From the NCBI GenBank assembly GCA_016462245.1, contig JAEMTR010000057.1, positions 1 to 8,164 of the forward strand: a DNA stretch of 8,164 nucleotides, in the 5' to 3' direction. Both the position numbers and the translations under genes were made by a program. Of the stretch, positions 1 through 5,735 are shown piece after piece. Under the pieces are notes generated by a model. It was not told where the DNA came from. It did no database searches and saw only the letters and a program-made list of their open reading frames with translations. Source of the DNA: Solirubrobacteraceae bacterium. GTDB lineage: Bacteria; Actinomycetota; Thermoleophilia; Solirubrobacterales; Solirubrobacteraceae. Position 1 is the first letter of the stretch. Each line of letters begins with the position of its first letter.

Positions 1-272
1 AGGTGCAGCAGCGCGGCGACTAGCCGCAGGTCGCCGGCGACCGGCGCCTGCAGCGCCAGCAGCGAGAGGATCCCCTGATGAACCTCGAGGTAGCGGCCGT
101 CGATCCGGTCGTCGTCGGCAATCACGAAGGTCGCCAGCTCAACGTCCTGGTTCTCGAGCGCTTCCATCACGCGGTCGATCTGCTCGACGACGATGTCGAG
201 CGCGCCTAGCGCCTGCTCTTCGAGCAGAACTAGCTGATCGTGGAACTGTGGCCGGGCACTCTCGCGCTCCAC
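1..272 (-). CDS. phoU: PhoU, phosphate uptake/signalling regulator (N-terminal 90 residues, cut by window edge)
   Basis: PhoU is a cytoplasmic helical-bundle protein that restrains Pst transport and signals phosphate sufficiency to the PhoR/PhoB-type system. Translating the minus strand from GTG 272 gives 90 residues without a stop. They carry the family pattern: an amphipathic first helix (residues 10-42), an acidic metal-site region IADDDRID (51-58), and the hallmark LALQAPVAGDLRLV (72-85) that opens the next helix of the first PhoU repeat. The GTG lies 4 nt past the pstB stop (277-279). A GGAAG stretch inside the end of pstB (286-290) is a possible but distant ribosome site, so translational coupling to pstB is likely. 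No in-frame ATG was found upstream. The position as last gene of pstSCAB-phoU is classical. The C-terminal half is outside the window. Confidence 0.9.
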   Translation of the reverse strand, partial: MERESARPQFHDQLVLLEEQALGALDIVVEQIDRVMEALENQDVELATFVIADDDRIDGRYLEVHQGILSLLALQAPVAGDLRLVAALLH

Positions 273-276
273 CGGA

Positions 277-1251
277 TCAGCCGAACTTCCCGGAGACGTA
301 CTCCTCAGTGCGAATGTCGTGCGGATTGGTAAAGATTCGGCTGGTCGGGCCGTACTCAACGAGGCGCCCGATCCGCGCCTCCTCGGAGGAACCCATGTCA
401 ACGATGAAGAAGGCGGTGCGGTCGGAGACGCGCGCGGCCTGCTGCATGTTGTGGGTGACGATCACGATCGAAACAGTCTCTTTCAGTTCGTGCATCAGAT
501 CTTCGATCCGGCCGGTCGAGATTGGGTCGAGCGCCGAGCACGGTTCGTCCATCAGCAGCACGTCAGGGTTGGTCGCCAGCGCGCGTGCGATGCAGAGCCG
601 CTGCTGCTGGCCGCCGGACATCCCGAAAGCGTTGTCCTTGAGGCGGTCCTTGACGTCGTCCCAAAGCGAAGCGCGGCGCAGCGCCTGCTCAACAATCTGA
701 TCCATCGAGCCCTTCATCCCGAGGACCTTCGGGCCGAAGGCGATGTTGTCGTAGATCGACTTGGGGAATGGGTTCGGCTTCTGGAAGACCATTCCGATCC
801 GCTTGCGGACCTGAACCGAATCGATCTCGTTGCCGTAGAGGTCAACCCCGTGGTAGCGCACAGTTCCTTCAACGCGCGCAGCAGGGATCAGGTCGTTCAT
901 CCGGTTGAAGCAGCGAATGATCGTTGACTTGCCGCAGCCGGAAGGCCCGATGAATGCGGTTATCTGCTTCTCAGGAACGCGCAGCGAAACGTCAAGCACG
1001 GCTGGCGAAGTGCCGTAGCTGACGGAGAGCTTCTCGGTAATAAAGACAGGATTCTCGATCGCGTCGTCGATCACGTCATCGTGAGCGACTGCCGGTATCG
1101 GCGCGTGGACTTGCCCGGCTGGCACTGCTGGAACCTGGCCGGGAACCCCACGCGAGGCTGGCTCCTCGCGTGGATCGGAGGCGGGATCTAGGTCGCTCAC
1201 ATCGCCAACCATACTTCGCGGAAGTGGATCTTCGTGTGAAATAACTACCAC
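277..1251 (-). CDS. pstB: PstB, phosphate ABC transporter ATP-binding subunit, with long N-terminal extension
   Basis: Cytoplasmic ATPase that drives phosphate import through PstC/PstA. All ABC signatures are visible: Walker A GPSGCGKST (residues 102-110), Q-loop Gln157 in VFQKPNPFP, signature MSGGQQQR (211-218), Walker B VLLMDEP (231-237, Glu236) and H-loop His267 in VTHNMQ. PstB-typical stretches are FNRMNDL after Walker A and the GRLVEYGPTSRIF tail. At 324 residues it is about 65 longer than the usual 250-260. The excess is an N-terminal, Pro/Ala/Val- and acid-rich segment (1-67) with no recognised domain. The GTG start overlaps the pstA stop by 7 nt and has AGAGG directly abutting it, which is too close for a good Shine-Dalgarno site. 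ATG 1212 (codon 14) is an alternative with no clear ribosome site. The family assignment is very secure; the start is not. Confidence 0.95.
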   Translation of the reverse strand: MVVISHEDPLPRSMVGDVSDLDPASDPREEPASRGVPGQVPAVPAGQVHAPIPAVAHDDVIDDAIENPVFITEKLSVSYGTSPAVLDVSLRVPEKQITAFIGPSGCGKSTIIRCFNRMNDLIPAARVEGTVRYHGVDLYGNEIDSVQVRKRIGMVFQKPNPFPKSIYDNIAFGPKVLGMKGSMDQIVEQALRRASLWDDVKDRLKDNAFGMSGGQQQRLCIARALATNPDVLLMDEPCSALDPISTGRIEDLMHELKETVSIVIVTHNMQQAARVSDRTAFFIVDMGSSEEARIGRLVEYGPTSRIFTNPHDIRTEEYVSGKFG

Positions 1252-2147
1252 CTCTGCTGGTATCGATTGCGCAGCCTGATTGCTACGGCGTTAAGAAGCA
1301 CGAGCAGAACGAGCAGAACGATGATCGCCGCTGCTGCGAGCATGCGGAACTCGTCGTTCGGCTGCGAGATCCAAGAGAAGATCTGCAGCGGCAAGGCAGT
1401 AAATGGCGAGTCGAGGCCGGTCGGGTTAAAGGCGACGAAGGTCGCGGCGCCGACGAGGATTAGCGGCGCCGTCTCGCCGATCGCGCGCGAGATCGAAAGG
1501 ATCACGCCGGTCGCGATGCCAGGGATCGAGGCCGGAAGAATCTGCCGCCAGATCGCCTGCCAACGAGTGGCCCCCAGGGCCAGCGCTCCCTCTTTGATCG
1601 ACGGCGGCACTGCTCGCAGTGCCTCTCGGCCGGTGATGATCACGACAGGAAGCACAACGAGCGCCAGCGTTAGGCCGCCGGCAAGCACGGTGCGCCCAAG
1701 CGATAGCGGCCCGCGGACGATGTAGGCAAGGCCAAGGATTCCGTAGACGATCGAAGGCACGGCGGCGAGGTTCTGAATGTTGACCTCAATGATCCGGTTC
1801 CACCAGCGCGAGTTGTCGGCGAACTCCTCGAGGTAGAGCGCGCTTGCAACGCCAAGCGGCACAATCACAAACGTCACAACGCCCATCAACCAGAGCGTTC
1901 CAGTGATCGCTGACTCGATCCCCGCCTTCGCCGGGAAGGCCGAGGGGAAGCTGGTCAGAAAGGAGAGGCTTAGCTGCGGGACGCCGTCGATCGCGGTGTC
2001 GATCAGCAGAACAGCGAGCACGATCAGAGCAACGCTCGTCAGCGCTCCCAGCAGTAGCACGAAACTTCTGTCGCGCACTTTGTGCGCCGCTGGCGGAACG
2101 CCAAGCACTTCGCTGACCGGGCGTGAGCTTTCTGCTCTGGTCGTCAT
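1245..2147 (-). CDS. pstA: PstA, phosphate ABC transporter permease
   Basis: One of the two membrane permeases of the high-affinity phosphate importer; it pairs with PstC to form the channel. The 300-residue length is normal. Hydrophobic segments are at about 29-50, 81-106, 123-145, 152-172, 206-230 and 269-292. The coupling (EAA) loop that contacts PstB is at 186-205, beginning EGALALGATRWQAIWRQILP, followed by the conserved SRAIGETAPL (220-229). ATG 2147 overlaps the pstC stop in an ATGA arrangement (4 nt), so translation is probably coupled to pstC. The 3' end overlaps the proposed pstB start. The first 28 residues form a polar cytoplasmic tail. PstA rather than PstC is supported by gene order, by the NIQNLAAVPSIVYGILGL segment and by GETAPLI after the EAA loop. 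Confidence 0.95.
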   Translation of the reverse strand: MTTRAESSRPVSEVLGVPPAAHKVRDRSFVLLLGALTSVALIVLAVLLIDTAIDGVPQLSLSFLTSFPSAFPAKAGIESAITGTLWLMGVVTFVIVPLGVASALYLEEFADNSRWWNRIIEVNIQNLAAVPSIVYGILGLAYIVRGPLSLGRTVLAGGLTLALVVLPVVIITGREALRAVPPSIKEGALALGATRWQAIWRQILPASIPGIATGVILSISRAIGETAPLILVGAATFVAFNPTGLDSPFTALPLQIFSWISQPNDEFRMLAAAAIIVLLVLLVLLNAVAIRLRNRYQQRW

Positions 2148-3100
2148 TCGTAAACCTGCCGGTAGCGGCGAACAAAGCGGATTGAGATCGCGTTCAGAAT
2201 CAGCGTCATCAGAAAGAGCGCAAAGCCGACGGCGAAGATCGCCTTGTAACCGGTTGAGCCGGTCGGCACGTCGCCTTTGCCGGTCGCGCCGATGAAGGCC
2301 GTCATCGTCTCCATCGGGCCGCGTGGATCAAGCGAGGTCGTCGGCACTTGGCCGGCCGCGATTAGAACAACCATCGTCTCACCGACCGCCCGCGAAGCGC
2401 CGAGCACAATTCCGGCCGTAATCCCGGAGAGCGCTGCGGGAACAACAACCCGCACCGTCACCTGCCGGCGGCTTGCGCCAAGCCCGTAAGCACCTTCACG
2501 CAAACTCTGCGGCACGGCCGACATAGCGTCCTCAGCGACCGACGCGACCGTCGGCACGATCAGGACGCCAACGATTATGCCGCCGGCTAGGCCGTTGAAA
2601 ACCGAAACGTCCATCCCCAAAAGCCCTTTCAGAATCGAGGGAGTGAAGAAGGTCAGCGCGAAGTAGCCGAAGACAACGGTCGGCACGCCGGCCAAAAGCT
2701 CAAGGATCGGTTTCAGCGCCGAGCGCAGGCGCGGGCTGGCGTATTCGCTTAGGAACGCCGCCGTGCCGATGCCCAGCGGTATCGCCACAACGAGAGCGAT
2801 CCCGGTGATGATCAGCGTTCCCTGAACCAGCGGCCGAATTCCAAATTGCGGGTCGGAGAAGAGCGGCGTCCACTGCGCGCCGGTCAGGAAGCCGCTGACG
2901 CTGACCGCCTTGTCAGCGAAGAAGGCCAGCGTCTCGCCGGCCAACGAGATCACAATCCCGATCGTGATCACAACCGAGGTCGCCGCCGCGCAGAAGAGCA
3001 CGACGGCGATCACCTTCTCGCCAATGCGACGCCGCGCTGGGCCGAAGACCGATTCGGCGCTCGGCCCAGCTGCGTCGCTGGCTACTGAATCTATCGCCAC
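2144..3100 (-). CDS. pstC: PstC, phosphate ABC transporter permease
   Basis: Inner-membrane permease partner of PstA. The 318 residues include a polar N-terminal tail (1-28) and hydrophobic segments at about 29-55, 92-118, 130-153, 160-182, 222-248 and 285-309. PstC hallmarks are ELLAGVPTVVFGYFAL (134-149), the EAA coupling loop starting REGAYGLGASRRQV (201-214), and SRAVGETMVV (236-245). The periplasmic loop between the last segments (249-284) is long, as usual for PstC. The GTG start is supported by AAGGG nine nt upstream, but this Shine-Dalgarno sequence lies inside a 6-bp hairpin that also covers the pstS stop (3100-3116). The gap to pstS is 12 nt and the gene overlaps pstA by 4 nt, which indicates one transcript. 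Confidence 0.95.
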   Translation of the reverse strand: MAIDSVASDAAGPSAESVFGPARRRIGEKVIAVVLFCAAATSVVITIGIVISLAGETLAFFADKAVSVSGFLTGAQWTPLFSDPQFGIRPLVQGTLIITGIALVVAIPLGIGTAAFLSEYASPRLRSALKPILELLAGVPTVVFGYFALTFFTPSILKGLLGMDVSVFNGLAGGIIVGVLIVPTVASVAEDAMSAVPQSLREGAYGLGASRRQVTVRVVVPAALSGITAGIVLGASRAVGETMVVLIAAGQVPTTSLDPRGPMETMTAFIGATGKGDVPTGSTGYKAIFAVGFALFLMTLILNAISIRFVRRYRQVYE

Positions 3101-3116
3101 TAAGGCGAACCCTTAG
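3100..3116 (-). promoter_or_regulatory. Intercistronic hairpin covering pstS stop, pstC ribosome site and first base of pstC start
   Basis: The mRNA reads CUAAGG-GUUCG-CCUUAG: a perfect 6-bp stem with a 5-nt loop. The stem contains the pstS stop UAA (3115-3113) and part of the AAGGG Shine-Dalgarno site of pstC; its last base is the G of the pstC GUG. No U-run follows, so it is not an intrinsic terminator. By inference it couples pstC translation to ribosomes finishing pstS, or protects the 3' end of pstS mRNA so that the binding protein is made in excess. The stem is short, so its stability is modest. Confidence 0.5.
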
Positions 3117-4057
3117 CTGCCTTCAGCCTTTGCGAGTGCATCCTTAGCCGTCGTCAGCTGCTCTGCTGTGAGCGGCACAATCTGCGCTGTCGTAGCTGAC
3201 TCGTCAGCATTGTCAACGGCGTAATTCATGAACGCCTTAAGCTGCGGCTTGTCGGCCAGTGACGCCGTGTTGACGTACATGTAGAGCGTCCTTGAGAGCG
3301 GCTTGTAGCTGCCGTTCTGAATCGTCTCAACCGACGGCTTGATGCAACCATCGCCGCCGTCTACGCCAACTAGGTTCAGCTTGTCGGCATTGGTCTCGTA
3401 GTACGAGAAACCGAAGTAGCCGAGCGCCGTGCTGTCGCCCTCAACGCCCTGAACGAGAACGTTGTCGTCCTCGGACGGCTGGTAGTCGGTCCGCGTATCG
3501 CCCTTCTCACCATTGATCTCCTCAGTGAAGAAGTCGAACGTGCCCGAATCGGTCCCTGGGCCGTAAAGCGAAACATCGCCAGCTGGCGTGCCGTCGCCTA
3601 GCTCGCTGTAGTTGCTGACCGTTGAGCCCTTCTTCCAGAGCTGGTTTAGCTGGTCGGTCGTCAGGCAAGCCATCTTCAGAGACGGATTGGTCACGATCGC
3701 GACGCCGTCATTGGCAACCTCAATCTGGGCGTACTCGACGTTGTTCTTCTTGCAGACCGGTACCTCGTCGGCGTCGTCGATTGGCCGTGAAGCGTCAGCA
3801 ATGTCGATCTCTCCAGCGCAGAACTTCTCGAAGCCGCCGCCGGTGCCGGACTCTCCGACCGTGATCTTGACGTCAGGGTTCTCAGCTTGGAAGCCTTCGG
3901 CCGCAGCCTGGGCGAATGGGAAGACGGTGCTTGATCCGTCGATGGCTACAGCGCCGGAGACGCTGCTTGTGCTGGAGCTGGAGTCGCTGCTTCCGCAGGC
4001 GGTGACGCCAACGGCGAGAGCGCCAGCTACAACGGCGATCATCAATCTTTTCTGCAT
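3113..4057 (-). CDS. pstS: PstS, phosphate-binding lipoprotein (canonical copy)
   Basis: Extracytoplasmic phosphate-binding protein that delivers substrate to PstC/PstA. The 314 residues start with a lipoprotein signal peptide: MQKR, a hydrophobic core (5-18), and lipobox VTAC with Cys21 as the lipid anchor, then a Ser-rich linker. Family ligand motifs are intact: GSSTVFPF (41-48), GESGTGGGF (68-76), IADASRPI (86-93) and the SGTF turn (171-174). Four further cysteines (80, 102, 131, 238) match those of the upstream paralogue and could form disulfides. ATG 4057 was chosen because GAGG lies 9 nt upstream and the signal peptide begins there. An in-frame ATG 24 codons upstream would translate through the operator-like repeats and is rejected. 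It lies 145 nt after the paralogue and 12 nt before pstC. Confidence 0.95.
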   Translation of the reverse strand: MQKRLMIAVVAGALAVGVTACGSSDSSSSTSSVSGAVAIDGSSTVFPFAQAAAEGFQAENPDVKITVGESGTGGGFEKFCAGEIDIADASRPIDDADEVPVCKKNNVEYAQIEVANDGVAIVTNPSLKMACLTTDQLNQLWKKGSTVSNYSELGDGTPAGDVSLYGPGTDSGTFDFFTEEINGEKGDTRTDYQPSEDDNVLVQGVEGDSTALGYFGFSYYETNADKLNLVGVDGGDGCIKPSVETIQNGSYKPLSRTLYMYVNTASLADKPQLKAFMNYAVDNADESATTAQIVPLTAEQLTTAKDALAKAEGS

Positions 4058-4081
4058 AAAATTAAGCCTCTTTCTTATCGA

Positions 4082-4133
4082 AAGTTGCAAGTTACCACGT
4101 AACCTTCCTATGAAATTGCGGGTTACCACTTAA
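4082..4133. promoter_or_regulatory. Tandem 21-bp direct repeat upstream of pstS, probable operator
   Basis: Two copies, 4082-4102 and 4113-4133, agree at 17 of 21 positions. On the plus strand the shared core is TTGC-N2-GTTACCAC-N-TAA, preceded by AA. The start-to-start distance is 31 bp, almost exactly three helical turns, so two bound dimers would sit on the same DNA face. The left copy also contains a perfect inverted repeat, GTTAC-CAC-GTAAC (4091-4103). The block ends 24 bp before the pstS ATG (4057). It is not the TTCACC-type PHO box seen before the winged-helix gene. The regulator is unknown. No convincing -10/-35 pair was found. Confidence 0.5.
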
Positions 4134-4140
4134 GCTGCAG

Positions 4141-4174
4141 CCTGTCGCAGCGGCCACTAGATCATCTGCACAGG
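4141..4174. repeat. Imperfect inverted repeat between the two pstS genes
   Basis: CCTGT-c-GCAG (4141-4150) pairs with CTGC-ACAGG (4166-4174), giving 9 bp with one bulged base and a 15-nt loop. It lies 29 bp (4174 to 4203) beyond the stop codon of the upstream pstS-like gene in the direction of transcription. No T-run follows on the minus strand, so it does not look like a rho-independent terminator. It could be an mRNA processing or stability stem, or be fortuitous. Confidence 0.3.
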
Positions 4175-4202
4175 TCGTGGAAGGCTCTGAAAACTTCGCT
4201 AC

Positions 4203-5162
4203 TCAGCCAGCGGATCGCTTGTAGCGCCCTGTCTGCTTGAGCCAGTTGACGCGCTCAGTGACTATCTGTTCCGCCGTCAGCGGAACGAGGAAGTAGCGAT
4301 TGGCGAAGAGCGTGGCGTTGGCAATCGTAATTTCGACGAAGGTTCCCACCGCAGATAGCTGCCCTGACTTGGCGCGGTCAAAGTAGTAGTAGAGAGGGCG
4401 GGAGAGCTGATAGCTGCCGTCCTGAATCGCAGCCAACGTAGGTGCAACGCAGCCATCTCCAGCATCGACGGCGACTTGCCCGACCTGGCCGAGCTGGTCA
4501 CGAACCCATGCGTAGTCGAAATAGCCGAGCGCGTCTTGATCGGCGGCAACCGCGGCGATCATCGCCGGGCCTTGTGGATAGATGAACTTTTTGTAGTCGC
4601 CCCTCGAATCGCCGGCCTGCCCTGTGATCGATGAGGTAAAGAGCTGAAATGCAGCCGACGATTCGGTCGGACCGAAGAGCGACACGGGCGCCTGCGGCAA
4701 TCCGCTCCCCAGTTGACGATAGTTATCGATCTTCGACCCGCGCTGCCAGAGCAGGTTGAGCTGGGAGTCTTTCAAGCAGGGGATCGCCAGTGAGCGGTTG
4801 GTGACTAAAACTGCGGCTTGGTGGGCGATCATCACGCGCTGAAGATCAACCCCATTCTTTGCGCAGGCACGGCTCTCGGCGGCAGTGATCTCGCGAGCGA
4901 CAGAGGCAATGTCGATTTCACCGGCGCAAAGCCGCTTCAAGGCGACACTGTCGCCAGAGGTCTCAACCGAGGTGTCCTCATCGCCGGGGAAGTTGCGAAA
5001 GACAATTTCGGCCTTGAGGTTGAAAGGCTGCATCGACTTGGAACCGTCGACGGCGACGCGCCCGCGCACGGTCAGTAGACCGGCGGTGCTCTTGGCGCCG
5101 CATGCGCCTAGACCCAGAACAATCGCCGAACAGATGATTAGAGAGATAAACCGCTGTGGCAC
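4203..5162 (-). CDS. Second, diverged PstS-like substrate-binding lipoprotein
   Basis: A 319-residue paralogue of the neighbouring PstS. The signal peptide has lipobox LGAC with Cys21. Four cysteines (79, 100, 129, 238) and several blocks align with canonical PstS: LCAGEIDIA (78-86), SQLNLLWQRGS (133-143), GDSRGDY (184-190), ALGYFDYAWV (211-220), and the VPLTAEQIV tail. The ligand motifs have drifted: GSSTVFPF has become GSKSMQPF (40-47), the Gly-rich ESGTGGGF has become TSGDSVAL (68-75), ASRP has become VARE, and SGTF has become SAAF (169-172). GTG 5162 is chosen because AGGAG sits 8 nt upstream; ATG 5169 is in another frame and only 1 nt from that site. It may bind phosphate differently, bind another oxyanion, or act as a sensor or assistant to PstS. 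The fold is secure; the ligand is unknown. Confidence 0.85.
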   Translation of the reverse strand: MPQRFISLIICSAIVLGLGACGAKSTAGLLTVRGRVAVDGSKSMQPFNLKAEIVFRNFPGDEDTSVETSGDSVALKRLCAGEIDIASVAREITAAESRACAKNGVDLQRVMIAHQAAVLVTNRSLAIPCLKDSQLNLLWQRGSKIDNYRQLGSGLPQAPVSLFGPTESSAAFQLFTSSITGQAGDSRGDYKKFIYPQGPAMIAAVAADQDALGYFDYAWVRDQLGQVGQVAVDAGDGCVAPTLAAIQDGSYQLSRPLYYYFDRAKSGQLSAVGTFVEITIANATLFANRYFLVPLTAEQIVTERVNWLKQTGRYKRSAG

Positions 5163-5166
5163 TTTT

Positions 5167-5202
5167 CATACTCCTGAGATCGCCGTGTAGGCGAAGAGTA
5201 TG
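5167..5202 (-). promoter_or_regulatory. Stem-loop covering the ribosome-binding site of the second pstS-like gene
   Basis: In the mRNA the outer arms CAUACUC (5202-5196) and GAGUAUG (5173-5167) form a perfect 7-bp stem. Nested inside is a perfect 5-bp stem, UCGCC (5194-5190) with GGCGA (5184-5180), around loop UACAC. Three bases of the AGGAG Shine-Dalgarno sequence (5175-5171) are in the outer stem, and the start codon (5162) is 4 nt beyond it. Folding should lower initiation on this gene relative to pstS. Whether it responds to a ligand, a protein or translation of the upstream regulator gene cannot be told from sequence. Confidence 0.5.
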
Positions 5203-5210
5203 GAAGGCGC

Positions 5211-5223
5211 GGCGGACTCCGCC
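5211..5223 (-). repeat. Short GC-rich palindrome at the end of the winged-helix gene
   Basis: GGCGG-ACT-CCGCC forms a 5-bp hairpin with a 3-nt loop (6-bp arms as a DNA palindrome). It touches the last base of the regulator's TAG stop (5225-5223). No T-run follows on the minus strand, so readthrough into the pstS-like gene is expected. It may act as a 3' stabilising stem. Confidence 0.35.
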
Positions 5224-5621
5224 TAGAAGGCCCGGTTTGGCGCCGCGTCGCCAGCTTCAAATTGATTTGCCGGAGCAAAGCGGTATCCGAAGCCAACGTG
5301 GGTATGTATGAACGACCAATCGGGCAATACCTTTTTCAACTTAACGCGCAAACGACGAACGTAAACGTCGACCGTTCGATCACCAGGGCGCAGCGCCTCA
5401 CCCCAGACGCTCTCGTAAAGCTCCTCGCGGCGGACGATCCTGCCATCGTTGCGTGCTAGTTCGACCAGCAGGCCAAACTCACGAACCGAAAGGTGCAGCG
5501 CTACACCGCCGGCCGACGCCAACCCCTCTCTTGGGTGCAGCTCGAGCGGGCCAAAACTGAAGACGCCGCTTGAGACTTGCCCGTCAGCTCCTTCAGATTG
5601 ATGCAAAGTCACGAATGGCAT
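5223..5621 (-). CDS. Stand-alone winged-helix DNA-binding protein, OmpR/PhoB effector type
   Basis: A 132-residue protein that is essentially one Trans_reg_C (PF00486-type) domain, residues about 22-115. Visible parts: the N-terminal beta strands starting FSFGPLEL (21-28); LSVREFGLLVELARNDGRIVRREEL (44-68), covering the first helices; VWGEALRPGDRTVDVYVRRLRVKL, with the recognition helix at about 82-95; and the wing FIHTHVGFGYRF (104-115). PhoB, RegX3 and PhoP have this domain after a receiver of about 120 residues; none is encoded here, and the gene begins only 114 nt from a divergent gene. ATG 5621 has no clear Shine-Dalgarno site; GTG 5612 is an alternative. Four PHO-box-like units lie 20 nt upstream. 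By inference it regulates its own promoter and the pst genes. How it senses phosphate is unclear, because there is no phosphorylation site. Confidence 0.85.
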   Translation of the reverse strand: MPFVTLHQSEGADGQVSSGVFSFGPLELHPREGLASAGGVALHLSVREFGLLVELARNDGRIVRREELYESVWGEALRPGDRTVDVYVRRLRVKLKKVLPDWSFIHTHVGFGYRFAPANQFEAGDAAPNRAF

Positions 5622-5641
5622 AGTGATTGCTGCTTGCCTGC

Positions 5642-5685
5642 GACTCTTTAACGAGAGGTGAAGTCGCTGTAAATGAGTGGTGAAG
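5642..5685 (-). promoter_or_regulatory. PHO-box-like array of four 11-bp direct repeats
   Basis: Read on the minus strand, four contiguous 11-bp units begin with CTTCACC (5685-5679), ATTTACA (5674-5668), CTTCACC (5663-5657) and GTTAAAG (5652-5646). Units 1 and 3 agree at 10 of 11 positions and are 22 bp apart. The core matches the GTTCACC-like, 11-bp-period direct repeats bound by Streptomyces PhoP, and the period matches PhoB-type tandem binding. The array ends 20 nt before the winged-helix ATG (5621), so it probably controls that gene and, through it, the operon. It lies in the divergent intergenic region and could also influence the DUF47 gene. Confidence 0.6.
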
Positions 5686-5735
5686 AAAGCCTGCTCAATC
5701 GTTGCCACGTCGCCCAAACCGGTAGTTTGCCGCCG

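Noticed and set aside
319..927. Open frame of about 200 codons on the plus strand opposite pstB
   Set aside because: It is antisense to a fully recognised PstB with all ABC motifs; its product resembles nothing known and follows from high GC in third positions.
4058..4129. 24-codon in-frame upstream extension of pstS
   Set aside because: It would place a basic, non-hydrophobic stretch before a complete lipoprotein signal peptide and translate the tandem repeat region; GAGG supports ATG 4057.
3612..4133. Plus-strand open frame opposite pstS
   Set aside because: The antisense frame of a clear PstS has no recognisable domain and runs through the operator repeats.
5673..5735. Upstream start for the DUF47 protein
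   Set aside because: It has a fair ribosome site, but it overlaps the PHO-box-like array, makes the protein longer than its family and adds residues with a different codon pattern. Kept only as an alternative.
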